Shown here: piece by piece, positions 8,203 to 16,254 of the stretch
Position numbering within the stretch: position 1 is the stretch's first letter
Layout: every line of letters begins with the position of its first letter
NCBI GenBank assembly: GCA_013285655.1
Contig: JABDHI010000025.1
Location: forward strand, 1 to 38,951
DNA length: 38,951 bases
Direction: 5' to 3'
Source: Bacteroidota bacterium
GTDB lineage: Bacteria; Bacteroidota; Bacteroidia; JABEUT01
Notes under the pieces: generated by a model
What the model was told of the DNA's origin: nothing
The model's database searches: none
Seen by the model: only the letters and a program-made list of their open reading frames with translations
Position numbers and translations under genes: made by a program

Positions 8203-8442
8203 CTACTTTTTACTCTTGTTCTTTTGTTTGTAGCTTTGGCCTGATTCACTTAAAGCAATAGCCACAGCTTGTTTTTGGTCTTTTACCGGCTTACCTGCAT
8301 TGGTTTTAAGTTCACCATCTTTCCACTCATCCATCACTTTCTTTACCTTCATTTTTTTGCCTGCTTTGGTTGCTGGCTTAGCTTTATTACTTGAATGGGT
8401 CGCAGTAGACTTACTTTTTGCTTTGGTCTTTTGAGTTTTCAT
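8203..8442 (-). CDS. DUF6496-like small basic protein
   Basis: A protein of 79 residues. The first 35 are Lys/Ser/Thr/Ala rich, resembling a histone-like tail. The rest, VMDEWKDGELKTNAGK followed by QKQAVAIALSES, matches the DUF6496 pattern (a short motif of unknown function often found in small stress-associated proteins). The C-terminus is again very basic. Nucleic-acid binding is plausible from charge only. The gene lies in a minus-strand run with the DksA-like gene. Confidence 0.75.
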   Translation of the reverse strand: MKTQKTKAKSKSTATHSSNKAKPATKAGKKMKVKKVMDEWKDGELKTNAGKPVKDQKQAVAIALSESGQSYKQKNKSKK

Positions 8443-8481
8443 AATGTGTTATATTAAGAATTGAACAGTTATTAAATTAAG

Positions 8482-9000
8482 TTAATTGAAATGCTGCATG
8501 GTTTTTGCATCGATGCAAAGTGTAGCGTGTGGCACAATAAGTAGTCTTTCCTTTGGTATTAACTTGCCGGTAATTCTGCAAATTCCATATGTTTTGTTTT
8601 CAATGCGAATCAAGGCATTCTGAAGGTTCTGAATGAATTTTTCCTGGCGCAGGGTAAGTTGTGCAGTTTCTTCTTTTGCCTCTACGCTAGCACCGTCTTC
8701 CAAAGACTTAAAAGTTGGCGACGTATCGTCAGTACCATGGCTATCTGTATAGCAGAGTGTGCTCTTAAGTAGCTCGTGGTCTTTTTTAGCCTGTTCCAAT
8801 TTTTTGGTGATTACTTTACGGAACTCCGCCAGTTCTACTTCTGAATAACGTTTTCGCTCTGGTACATCAGCCTCTTTAGGTCGCTTGGTGTTTGGTGAAG
8901 GTGCCACCCGTGTTGTTTTAGCTATTGGTTTAGCATCTACTACTTGGTTGGTTGTTCCTTTTCTTTGTGTATGTAAATTTTCTATTGTCTTTTTCATAAA
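8482..9000 (-). CDS. TraR/DksA-like protein with half zinc finger (paralogue A)
   Basis: A protein of 172 residues when started at the ATG at 9000; an in-frame TTG at 9033 would add 11 residues and is less likely. After a basic, Pro-rich N-terminus comes a coiled coil (YSEVELAEFRKVITKKLEQA and on), the acidic tip GTDDTSP, a second helix, and a DksA-type finger: YGICRITGKLIPKERLL then VPHATLCIDA. In classic DksA the four ligands are CxxC and CxxC; here they are C-x-x-T and C-x-x-A, so only the first and third cysteines remain. DksA proteins bind the RNA polymerase secondary channel; whether this one does, and holds zinc, is open. A second, similar copy lies at 17233. Confidence 0.85.
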   Translation of the reverse strand, partial: FMKKTIENLHTQRKGTTNQVVDAKPIAKTTRVAPSPNTKRPKEADVPERKRYSEVELAEFRKVITKKLEQAKKDHELLKSTLCYTDSHGTDDTSPTFKSLEDGASVEAKEETAQLTLRQEKFIQNLQNALIRIENKTYGICRITGKLIPKERLLIVPHATLCIDAKTMQHFN

Positions 9001-9103
9001 TGCCTGTTTTAGCTTTATTAAATGTGATGGCAAAATTGTGGACGGGATCCATTGAAACTAGTTATATGATTGTAAGAATTGGTTACACTATTTCTTCTTA
9101 CTA

Positions 9104-9727
9104 TTAATCGATTGTAATTGGCTGGGCAATTTTTTTAGGTTTCCGTACAGGTCTTACTTTGCCTATGGGCTTAAGAGCGTTAGGGAAGAGGGTGTACAGA
9201 TCTAGTCGGGCACCTAACCCAATAGATGCGGAACGGTTTATAAAATCATAACCCATAAATAGTGAAAGTGGTCCGAGACCTATAAAAAGATCTCCTGTTA
9301 AGCCTGTAATTTTGTTGAAGCTAAAGTTGTCCTGCAAGGCCGCATCGCCTATAATGCCAAAGAAAAATATAGGGTCAACAGTAATTTTATCATTTTCGTT
9401 AAATATAAAATCTCCAAAAAACCATGTATATCCGTAACCCAAACTTATAGTAGGGCTTACCTGGTATTGTCCGTTTATATATTCAACACTACTAAATGGT
9501 ATGGGTATTGTTGGTGAACCAAACAATGGTGCTTTGTATACAGTATTATAATACAATGTATCGGGCCATTTTTTTGTGCTGTCGCGGTGCATCACTCCTA
9601 TACTTGAGTCAGGAAACACATATCCTCTTTTAATTAAGTATTTCACAATTGGGCTTACGTCATCTTGTGCTTTGGTATTTGTATTGAAAAGTAGTAATGA
9701 TAGTGCCAGCAGTAAAGTGTATTTCAT
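9104..9727 (-). CDS. secreted or outer-membrane hypothetical protein
   Basis: A protein of 207 residues with a clear signal peptide (MKYTLLLALSLLLFNTNTKA then QDDV). The mature part has beta-rich stretches such as ISLGYGYTWFFGDFIF, GLTGDLFIGLGPLSLFMGYD and ASIGLGARLDLYTLFP, fitting a small outer-membrane barrel. It ends in a basic, Pro-rich tail (KVRPVRKPKKIAQ). I do not recognise the family. It stands between the cupin gene and the DksA-like gene on the same strand, with 50 and 103 bp gaps. Confidence 0.6.
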   Translation of the reverse strand: MKYTLLLALSLLLFNTNTKAQDDVSPIVKYLIKRGYVFPDSSIGVMHRDSTKKWPDTLYYNTVYKAPLFGSPTIPIPFSSVEYINGQYQVSPTISLGYGYTWFFGDFIFNENDKITVDPIFFFGIIGDAALQDNFSFNKITGLTGDLFIGLGPLSLFMGYDFINRSASIGLGARLDLYTLFPNALKPIGKVRPVRKPKKIAQPITID

Positions 9728-9777
9728 TTGTAGTATGTTAATTGTGTTTGGAGTTTTTTTTATAAATAGGAGAAATG

Positions 9778-10347
9778 TTAAGAGTGCGGTTTCCAGTATT
9801 TCGGAATACCCATGATATGCCCAAAAACCGGATTCTTAATGTTAGTAGGTACTTTTTTTATCGTAAGGTCTGCTTTAGGCCTCTCATCAGCTTTGCCATA
9901 TTTCATATCATACTTTATTCCGTTAGGATAAGCACCCACGCATTTTACACTGTCTTCTGAATTAAGGTTTTGATGAGCTACCCCGGCCGGAAGAATTAGA
10001 ACGTCGCCTTTTTCAATATCAATTTTTACGCCTTTCTTTCCACCAATAAGTAAAGTGGTTTTGCCTTTGTAAACACCAATTACCTCGTGCGTGTTGCTAT
10101 GGTAATGGCCATATTCGTATATACCCGCGCGCCATGAATTGTACCAGCCGTTCCCTTTAAAAAGATTTTCAATAAAAGCGCCCGGTCTTAAAAAAGGTAA
10201 ATTTAAAATATCTTTATACAATAGCACCGGGTAAGGCGAATTAGGAAATTGACCATCATCTTTAAGGTGAAAAAATGTAATGGGCCCATCTTTGCCGTGA
10301 GATTTGTTAGCTCGCTTTTCGCTCTCTAAAACTTCTGTTTTATTCAT
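9778..10347 (-). CDS. YjlB-like cupin domain protein
   Basis: A protein of 189 residues from the ATG at 10347, chosen because the preceding 22 codons show no family-like sequence. The cupin core is visible: WRAGIYEYGHYHSNTHEVIG (metal-binding His residues and Glu), then KGKTTLLIGGKKG, and KGDVLILPAGVAHQNL with a third His. The N-terminal FPNSPYPVLLYKDIL is typical of YjlB-type proteins. It probably binds a metal; the substrate is unknown. Confidence 0.82.
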   Translation of the reverse strand: MNKTEVLESEKRANKSHGKDGPITFFHLKDDGQFPNSPYPVLLYKDILNLPFLRPGAFIENLFKGNGWYNSWRAGIYEYGHYHSNTHEVIGVYKGKTTLLIGGKKGVKIDIEKGDVLILPAGVAHQNLNSEDSVKCVGAYPNGIKYDMKYGKADERPKADLTIKKVPTNIKNPVFGHIMGIPKYWKPHS

Positions 10348-10568
10348 ATCAATAATTATCTTACTAATGTGTGCCAGAATCATATCTGGCAGTATGTCTA
10401 TATAATACTGCAAAATTGAGCTTATTAAAAAATATTATTATGTACCCTATTCGTAATAAGTTGTAAGATTTACATGTCACCCAACCATTCGCAGATGTTA
10501 ATTATGTGATAGAGAAATCATATAATAAAAACAATAAATGATATATGCCTTTTACACGCGTATACTAA

Positions 10569-10576
10569 GATGTTTG
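10569..10576 (+). promoter_or_regulatory. possible -7-like box before the truncated DksA-like gene
   Basis: GATGTTTG, followed by CACTA, lies 24 bp before the ATG at 10601. The same TTTGCACTA word occurs before the full-length paralogue at 17233. It resembles the TAnnTTTG -7 element except in its first base. No convincing -33 element was seen. Confidence 0.3.
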
Positions 10577-10600
10577 CACTAACGGAAAACAACACTTAAT

Positions 10601-10855
10601 ATGAAAACAAAAACAGGAACTAATAAGGCTGATGTTCATAAAAATAAGGACAAGCATTCTGCTAAGTCAGAGGAGCAGCCAATTTTAACGGTGGCATCTG
10701 TTAACGGTAAGGAGCCTGTAGCGAAAATACTGGAGGAGTTCCATAGGGTCATTATCGACAAGCTGAATGAGGCAAAAAAGGAGCATAAGGTTTTACGCGA
10801 CGTGCATTGTTATAGTAACAATAACGGAACCATTATTCTTTACTTGCCAAGTTAA
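10601..10855 (+). CDS. truncated TraR/DksA-like protein, possible pseudogene
   Basis: A frame of 84 residues. Residues 45-73 (EEFHRVIIDKLNEAKKEHKV then LRDVHCYSNNNGT) match the first coiled-coil helix of the two intact paralogues, including the Cys-Tyr before the acidic tip. The frame then diverges at the tip into IILYLPS and stops. The second helix and the finger are absent downstream. The DNA just before the stop (TTACTTGCCAAGTTAA) still faintly resembles the coding sequence of the tip in the paralogues, suggesting small indels. It is either a dead copy or a finger-less derivative. Confidence 0.6.
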   Translation: MKTKTGTNKADVHKNKDKHSAKSEEQPILTVASVNGKEPVAKILEEFHRVIIDKLNEAKKEHKVLRDVHCYSNNNGTIILYLPS

Positions 10856-11169
10856 TAGTTAACCTATCGAAGTATTGTATTCTTGTTTTGAAGCCAACGT
10901 TTTAACACTATAAGTAACTGTAAGTGTCATGAGCCTTTTTATGGCTCAAGGGTCATAGAGAGTAGCATCTGAGTTTTTAGCTTCCTGGAATATCTGTTCA
11001 AGAATATTAGATCACCTGATTTTTTTTATCTGATTTAATTTTGATTAATAAAATAGAAAACAATATGGAAGCAAAGGAAACCAGTGAGCTAGCTATAAAA
11101 AAAGTAGCAGTTACGTAGACCTATTATGGCTATGTAACTGCTACTTTAATTTTAAGCCTATTTTTTTAT
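10856..11169. other. intergenic stretch with two hairpins
   Basis: I see no supported gene in these 314 bases. TGAGCC (10930-10935) and GGCTCA (10943-10948) form a small stem around a T-rich loop, and a strong hairpin lies at 11101-11147. A 17-codon frame at 11065-11118 runs into that hairpin and was not accepted as a gene. Confidence 0.6.
11101..11147 (-). terminator. strong hairpin, terminator of the 49-aa gene
   Basis: AAAGTAGCAGTTACGTAG (11101-11118) pairs with CTATGTAACTGCTACTTT (11130-11147), 18 positions with one imperfect pair and an 11-nt loop. Read on the minus strand the stem ends in a run of seven T, the normal form of an intrinsic terminator, 22 nt after the stop of the 49-aa gene. 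On the plus strand the T-tract is weaker, so limited bidirectional use is possible. Confidence 0.75.
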
Positions 11170-11319
11170 TTAAGAACGCTTGAAATATTGTATTTCCCGT
11201 TCGTGTTTCTTAGCGGCGGCCAGAGAAGAAAAAGTACCAAGATTCTTTCGTTTATTTGTTTTGGCGTTCTTCTTTCTTGAATATATTCGGTATTCACCCG
11301 ATTTTAATTTCCGTATCAT
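11170..11319 (-). CDS. 49-residue basic conserved protein
   Basis: The ATG at 11317-11319 opens a frame of 49 residues starting MIRKLKSGEYRIYSRKKNAK and ending AAAKKHEREIQYFKRS. I recognise this as a recurring tiny protein type in Bacteroidota and Proteobacteria (MIRxLKSGxYRLYSRK, LGTF, AxxHEREVQYFKR). The pattern, a short beta-type N-terminus plus a helix with AAxKHE, resembles a small nucleic-acid-binding fold, but no function is known to me. The strong hairpin directly downstream supports it as a real, separately terminated gene. It would be missed by a length cut-off of 60 residues. Confidence 0.8.
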   Translation of the reverse strand: MIRKLKSGEYRIYSRKKNAKTNKRKNLGTFSSLAAAKKHEREIQYFKRS

Positions 11320-11363
11320 AGTTTTTAAATTAGTATGACAGAGCTATGAAATATATGAATTTG

Positions 11364-11858
11364 TTATTTTTTGTAAGTACCAACAAGTTCACCTGAAGCA
11401 ACAATGTGTCCTTCAATAGCTTTTAAAACTGCTTTTTTGTCGGAATTTGCTGCTATATCAAGTTTAGTATCAAGCGCATAAACTTTAAAGTGGTAGTGGT
11501 GTGTACCGGAAGGAGGACAAGGACCAGTGTACTTATTTTCGCCTTTACCGTTTTTGCCTTGCGTACCCGGCGCACTGTTTTCTGCAATTTTGTCTTTAAC
11601 AGGAATATTCCACATTACCCAATGGTCGAAGGTACCTTTCGGCGCGTCCGGATCATCTACTATAAGTACTAACGATTTTGTTCCTTCCGGTATTTCGCTT
11701 ATTTGCAGCTCAGGACTAATGTTAGAGCCATCGCACGCATATTTAGTGGGGATAGGGCCATTATTAGAAAATGCCGGGCTTTTTATAGTGAGGGTCTTAG
11801 TATTTACAATTGCCATGGTTAGTAATAAGAAAGCTTTCGTGATTATTAAGTTTATCAT
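11364..11858 (-). CDS. YbhB/YbcL family Raf-kinase-inhibitor-like (PEBP) protein
   Basis: A protein of 164 residues with the hallmark PEBP motifs: IPTKYACDGSNISPEL, VLIVDDPDAPKGTFDHWVMW (the DPDAP and HW anion-binding site) and GTHHYHFKVYALD. Bacterial members are usually small soluble or periplasmic proteins of uncertain role. The first 20 residues are hydrophobic (MINLIITKAFLLLTMAIVNT), so either a signal sequence is present or translation starts at the internal Met at residue 15. Confidence 0.88.
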   Translation of the reverse strand: MINLIITKAFLLLTMAIVNTKTLTIKSPAFSNNGPIPTKYACDGSNISPELQISEIPEGTKSLVLIVDDPDAPKGTFDHWVMWNIPVKDKIAENSAPGTQGKNGKGENKYTGPCPPSGTHHYHFKVYALDTKLDIAANSDKKAVLKAIEGHIVASGELVGTYKK

Positions 11859-12192
11859 AGTTTAAGATTTAGATTTAATAAAACATATTGAACGATTTAA
11901 TTAAACAAAAGTAATTGCAATGTGGTTTTTTTTGTTTCAAAAATTCTACTAAAACGGTAAAATAGAATTTGAATAGTTACTTTTTATCGGTGAGCTGCTT
12001 TCAAAATTATTCTGGTTGTAAACGCCTGGAAATTAAATATGTTAATAATACATCTATTAAGGAAAGTTGTGCTACATACAGCCTTAGGCACTGAATTATT
12101 TTTGCCCTGTAGCATAGTACAGAAAGGTTATGTTTTCAGATAGTTCAATATCGACAATTTTCTTAATTATATAGGTAATAAACAAATAGCAA
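11859..12192. other. AT-rich gap between divergent genes
   Basis: The 334 bases between the divergent PEBP and DUF748 genes should contain both promoters. TAGAATTTG near 11963-11971 is close to, but not a proper match for, the TAnnTTTG box. No hairpin, RNA gene or reading frame worth reporting was seen. Confidence 0.5.
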
Positions 12193-13317
12193 ATGGAAAA
12201 AGAAACACCAACACCGGCAAAAAAACGTAAAAGGAAAAGAATAATTCTATGGGTATTAGTAGCCTTTGTGGCTGTTTTAGTAGCTGTCAGGCTATACTTA
12301 CCTACCATTGTCTTGCGTTATGTAAATAAGGAAATAAATACTATTCCCGGTTACCAGGGGCATGTAGATAATATTTCAATGAGCTTATGGCGTGGCGCTT
12401 ACCAGATAAACGGAATAGAATTAAATAAAGTAAATGGCCAGGTTCCGGTTCCTTTCTTTTCATCTCAAACAATCGATCTTTCGCTTGAATGGGCTGCTCT
12501 GTTCCATGGGGCAATAGTTGCAAAAATAAAATTCCTCGACCCAACCATAAACTTTGTGAATGGACCAACAGCGGCATCTTCTCAATCGGGGATGGATAGC
12601 AGTTGGATACAAGTGGTACGTAATTTGATGCCACTTGATATTAACCGCGTGGACATAGTAAATGGTGAGGTGCACTACAGGGACTTTACCAGTACCCCTA
12701 AAATTGATATATTTTTAAGCAACATAAATGCTGCGGCAACTAACTTGCGCAATAAGGTGGATAAGGATAAGACGTTGCCATCAACAATTACGGTATCGGC
12801 AACTTGTTTTAAAACCGGTAATCTTTCGCTTGATGTTGCACTTGATCCTTTAAATGAAGTGCCAACCTTTGAGTTAAAGGAAAAAATGAAAGGAGTTCAA
12901 TTAACAGAGCTGAATGACTTTACCGAAGCATATCTTAAGTTTAAAATAATAGGCGGAACTATGGAGCTATATACTGAAGTTGCCGCCGCCAATGGAGCAT
13001 TTGACGGGTACACCAAACCCCTTTTTCATGATATAAAGGTAGAGACTAACATTAAAGAGAATAAGAACATTTGGCATTGGTTAATTGCCAATGGAACACA
13101 GTTTGTTACCAATATTTTTTCGAACCATAGCCACAACCAGCAGTTTGCAACACGCATACCTATACATGGCACTTTTAAAAGTCCTAAGCCAGATAGTTGG
13201 GCTGCAATTGGTGGTATTTTGAAAAATGCATTTATTCAGGCATTAACACCAACACTTGATAGTACGTTGCATATAAGCGATATTGACAGAGGTAGCGAAA
13301 CGGAAGATAAACAATGA
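12193..13317 (+). CDS. DUF748/AsmA-like membrane-anchored protein, short paralogue
   Basis: A protein of 374 residues. A very basic N-terminus (PAKKRKRKR) precedes one membrane helix at about 17-38, then a periplasmic beta-rich region of the DUF748 type. The typical features are IDLSLEWAALFHGAIVAKIKF, INRVDIVNGEVHYRDF and HGTFKSPKPDSW near the end. Proteins of this group are related to AsmA/TamB-like envelope factors thought to act in lipid or outer-membrane homeostasis; that role is inferred. Its stop overlaps the start of the next gene. A larger relative lies at 18218-20575. Confidence 0.8.
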   Translation: MEKETPTPAKKRKRKRIILWVLVAFVAVLVAVRLYLPTIVLRYVNKEINTIPGYQGHVDNISMSLWRGAYQINGIELNKVNGQVPVPFFSSQTIDLSLEWAALFHGAIVAKIKFLDPTINFVNGPTAASSQSGMDSSWIQVVRNLMPLDINRVDIVNGEVHYRDFTSTPKIDIFLSNINAAATNLRNKVDKDKTLPSTITVSATCFKTGNLSLDVALDPLNEVPTFELKEKMKGVQLTELNDFTEAYLKFKIIGGTMELYTEVAAANGAFDGYTKPLFHDIKVETNIKENKNIWHWLIANGTQFVTNIFSNHSHNQQFATRIPIHGTFKSPKPDSWAAIGGILKNAFIQALTPTLDSTLHISDIDRGSETEDKQ

Positions 13318-13772
13318 TTAATATGACAACCAAAAAGAAAACACAGAATATTTTTGAAAGATTCTCAACCACGGTTTCGGGTTTCACAGGCACATCTGCT
13401 GCCTTTATCACTGCATTAGCTCTGGTTGTGGGCTGGGCAATTACAGGGCCCTTGTTTCATTTTTCCGTTACCTGGCAATTGGTAATTAATACAAGCACCA
13501 GTATAACTACTTTTTTAATGGTGTTTATTATTCAGCGAGACCAGAATAAGGATACACTGGCCATACAATTAAAATTAAATGAACTGATAGCCGCCACAAA
13601 GGGCGCTAGCAATAAGGTGTTGAATATTGAAGACCTTACCGAAGATGAGCTGATAGTGCTGAAGAAATTCTATATTAAGCTGGGTGAAATTTCAGAAAAG
13701 GATAAGATGCCGGGCACTGAAGTTAAGCTGGAAAACTCGAAAAAGACCAAGCCTGTAAAAATTAATCCCTGA
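13314..13772 (+). CDS. low-affinity iron permease family protein
   Basis: A protein of 152 residues. Two membrane segments lie at about 29-46 and 57-75 (AAFITALALVVGWAITGPLF, then TSTSITTFLMVFIIQRDQNK). The following helix, AIQLKLNELIAATKGASN, ends in NIEDLTEDEL. The motifs FIIQRDQNKD and IQLKLNELI are characteristic of PF04120. Despite the family name, iron transport is established mainly for yeast Fet4-like proteins, so the substrate is uncertain. The ATG at 13314 overlaps the preceding stop (ATGA); the ATG at 13323 is an alternative start. The stop is only 7 bp from the convergent ligD stop. Confidence 0.88.
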   Translation: MINMTTKKKTQNIFERFSTTVSGFTGTSAAFITALALVVGWAITGPLFHFSVTWQLVINTSTSITTFLMVFIIQRDQNKDTLAIQLKLNELIAATKGASNKVLNIEDLTEDELIVLKKFYIKLGEISEKDKMPGTEVKLENSKKTKPVKINP

Positions 13773-13779
13773 TTTGTTT

Positions 13780-16254
13780 TTAGGAAAATATCTTTAAGCA
13801 CTTCAGTAAATCAATCCCCTTACCTAATACTCCTGCAAAAAGGTCACCTTTTTTCTGCAAGCGCTTTGCGGTGTTGTGAATGTTAAATTGAGAGGGATCT
13901 AATCCTTTTTTTACTTCTTTCCATTCTAAGGGTGTAGAAACCGTTGCGCCCGGAAATGGCCTTACACTATAGGCAGATGCGATGGTTTGGCCGCGTCGGT
14001 TTTGCAAGTAATCCAGGTAAATGGTGTTCCCCCTTTTTTGCAAATTACGTTCAAGGCTTGTAAAGCGTGGTAGCATTTCGTTTACCCGAATACATACCAG
14101 GTGCGAGAAGTCTTTAAGTTGGTCGTAGGTGTATTTTTGTTGGGTCGGCACATATACGTGCATACCGGTTGCTCCTGAAGTTTTACAAAAATGAGGGATT
14201 TTCATTTTTTCAAACACCTCATGTATGGCAAGGGCAGTTTCTATTACCTGTTCGAATGTGTTCTTTTTAGAAGGATCAATATCAATTACCAGGTAATCGG
14301 GGTTATCTAAATGCTTTATTGTAGAATGCCATGGGTTTAACTCAATGCAGCCCAGGTTATTCAAATAGCAAAGAGTAGCCTTGTCATTACAAAGTATATA
14401 ATTTATTTCCTTATTGGCAGATTCGGAATATATCTTATGTGTTTCTATCCAATCGGGTGTTTCTTTGCTCGCGTCCTTTTGAAAAAAGCCATCGTCTTTA
14501 ATTCCATTAGGGTTTCTTCTTAACGACTGAGGCCTGTTTTTTAAGTACGGAAGTATAACATTCGCAATAGATTGATAATAGTTTATCAAATCACCCTTAG
14601 TGATTTTGTCATCAGGCCAAAATAGCTTTTGGGTGTGCGTAACCGGCACTTCAATCTTTTCGAAAGAATAATTACTCTCACCGCTTTCGGCTTCGTTTTT
14701 TTTTGTCTTCACAGGAGTTATTGCTTTTTCTTCGGTTACTTCTTCTTTGGGCTTATCGGGCCGTAAATGTAGAAAAACAGGGTGACGCAGGCTGCCGCGT
14801 TGTGTTTGCTGGGTATACTTTACCTCACACACTAGTTTAGGTTCTACCCAGGTTACGGGCATATTAGTTACAATTCGTTTATTAAAAGGCGATGTTTTTC
14901 GGATGAGTGGCTTCAATAACCTCATCATATCCTCCAGCTTTTTTTCGTCGAAGCCCGTGCCGGTATGGCCGATATAGTTTAATGTGTTTCCTTTTTTTAC
15001 GGCTAATATTAGGGCGCCAAAATGCTTGCGGCTGTTTCTGCCCTGTGTAAAGCCTGCAATAATAGCATCCTGGGTTTTATGTTCTTTTATTTTAAGCCAT
15101 TCGCTTGTCCTGCGGCCCGGGTAATATAAGCTATTGGCCTTTTTAGCCATTATACCCTCCAGGTTAAGTTTAGTAGCTTCCTTATAAAGCCCTTTCCCGT
15201 TTGTTTCTGTATGGTCAGAATATTTTATGATCTCATTATTAGGTAACAGCTTTTGCAATAATTTCTTTCGTTCAATTAAAGGAAGCTCGCATGTATCCTT
15301 CCCATTAAGGGAAAGCAAGTCGAATACATTATATTGAATAGGGTGGGAGTTATCCATTTTATAATCTTGCAAAAGCTGAAAATCGGGCAATCCCTTTAAG
15401 TTAAGTACGGTTATTTCTCCGTCGAGCGTGGCGTTCAAATTCATCTTCTTTAATTGAGCCACCACAAATGGATAAGCGGTATTAAAGTTATTGCCATTAC
15501 GCGAGTATAATGAAACGTCTTTCCCTTCTAATTCTGCAATGGCCCGGTAACCGTCCCACTTGATCTCAAATAACCATTCCTTGTCATCAAATGCTTTATC
15601 GGTTTCTTTTGCTAACATTGGTTTTATAAGGCCTGATGTTTTCTTTTTTTTTAAGTCGGTAAGAAGTTTTCGTTCAAGAGGTTTTTTATTAACAGCTTGG
15701 TTATCGGGCTTACTCTCTTTTGCTGTTTCTGCAGTATAGCTTTTCTTAACAGCGTAGTCGTCATTATGTTTTATCAATAACCACGATTTGTCGTTATCGG
15801 TATTCTTCATTCTTACCAGGGCAAATTCGCCTTTAAGCTTTTCGCCATGCATTACAAATTTAATACTACCCGATTTGAGCTCTTTTAATAGTGCTTTTTC
15901 TGATTCCTTCTTGTCCGATTGGTTTAAATCTGTATAGTAGCCTTTATCCCAAATTTCGACCGTACCGGCACCATAATTGCCTTTGGGTATTGTACCTTCA
16001 AAGTCTTTGTATGAATATGGATGATCTTCTACCATAACGGCCAGCCTTTTATCCCCCGGATTCATAGATGGCCCCTTAGGCACCGCCCAGCTTTTTAATA
16101 CGCCTTCCATTTCCAGTCTGAAATCGTAATGCAGGTGAGAAGCATTATGCCTTTGTACAACAAATATAAGCTTACTTGAACCTTTCGCATGAGCTCCTAC
16201 GGGTTCAGAGGTTTTTTTGAAGTTTCTCTTTTTCTTATAAAGAGTTAACGCCAT
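13780..16254 (-). CDS. ligD: DNA ligase D, multidomain NHEJ enzyme
   Basis: The 824-residue enzyme processes and seals DNA double-strand breaks together with Ku. Domains in order: 3'-phosphoesterase at about 28-180, ATP-dependent ligase at about 210-500, and primase-like polymerase at about 530-810. In the first domain H36, H42, D44, R46 and H78 have the same spacing as the catalytic set of Pseudomonas LigD. The ligase nucleotidyl lysine is K232 in KWDGYR. The polymerase metal aspartates are in LVIDIDPS (658 and 660), followed by KTSGATGMHVYVP. All catalytic motifs appear intact. Its ATG shares one base with the ku stop (TAATG), so it is coupled to ku. Confidence 0.97.
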   Translation of the reverse strand: MALTLYKKKRNFKKTSEPVGAHAKGSSKLIFVVQRHNASHLHYDFRLEMEGVLKSWAVPKGPSMNPGDKRLAVMVEDHPYSYKDFEGTIPKGNYGAGTVEIWDKGYYTDLNQSDKKESEKALLKELKSGSIKFVMHGEKLKGEFALVRMKNTDNDKSWLLIKHNDDYAVKKSYTAETAKESKPDNQAVNKKPLERKLLTDLKKKKTSGLIKPMLAKETDKAFDDKEWLFEIKWDGYRAIAELEGKDVSLYSRNGNNFNTAYPFVVAQLKKMNLNATLDGEITVLNLKGLPDFQLLQDYKMDNSHPIQYNVFDLLSLNGKDTCELPLIERKKLLQKLLPNNEIIKYSDHTETNGKGLYKEATKLNLEGIMAKKANSLYYPGRRTSEWLKIKEHKTQDAIIAGFTQGRNSRKHFGALILAVKKGNTLNYIGHTGTGFDEKKLEDMMRLLKPLIRKTSPFNKRIVTNMPVTWVEPKLVCEVKYTQQTQRGSLRHPVFLHLRPDKPKEEVTEEKAITPVKTKKNEAESGESNYSFEKIEVPVTHTQKLFWPDDKITKGDLINYYQSIANVILPYLKNRPQSLRRNPNGIKDDGFFQKDASKETPDWIETHKIYSESANKEINYILCNDKATLCYLNNLGCIELNPWHSTIKHLDNPDYLVIDIDPSKKNTFEQVIETALAIHEVFEKMKIPHFCKTSGATGMHVYVPTQQKYTYDQLKDFSHLVCIRVNEMLPRFTSLERNLQKRGNTIYLDYLQNRRGQTIASAYSVRPFPGATVSTPLEWKEVKKGLDPSQFNIHNTAKRLQKKGDLFAGVLGKGIDLLKCLKIFS

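Noticed and set aside
11065-11118. A 17-codon frame starting MEAKETSELAIKKVAVT
   Set aside because: It ends inside the left arm of the strong hairpin at 11101-11147, has no recognisable family and is too short to support.
13780-16254. Possibility that LigD is broken or lacks a domain
   Set aside because: Phosphoesterase, ligase and polymerase motifs are all present in one frame with catalytic residues at the expected spacing.
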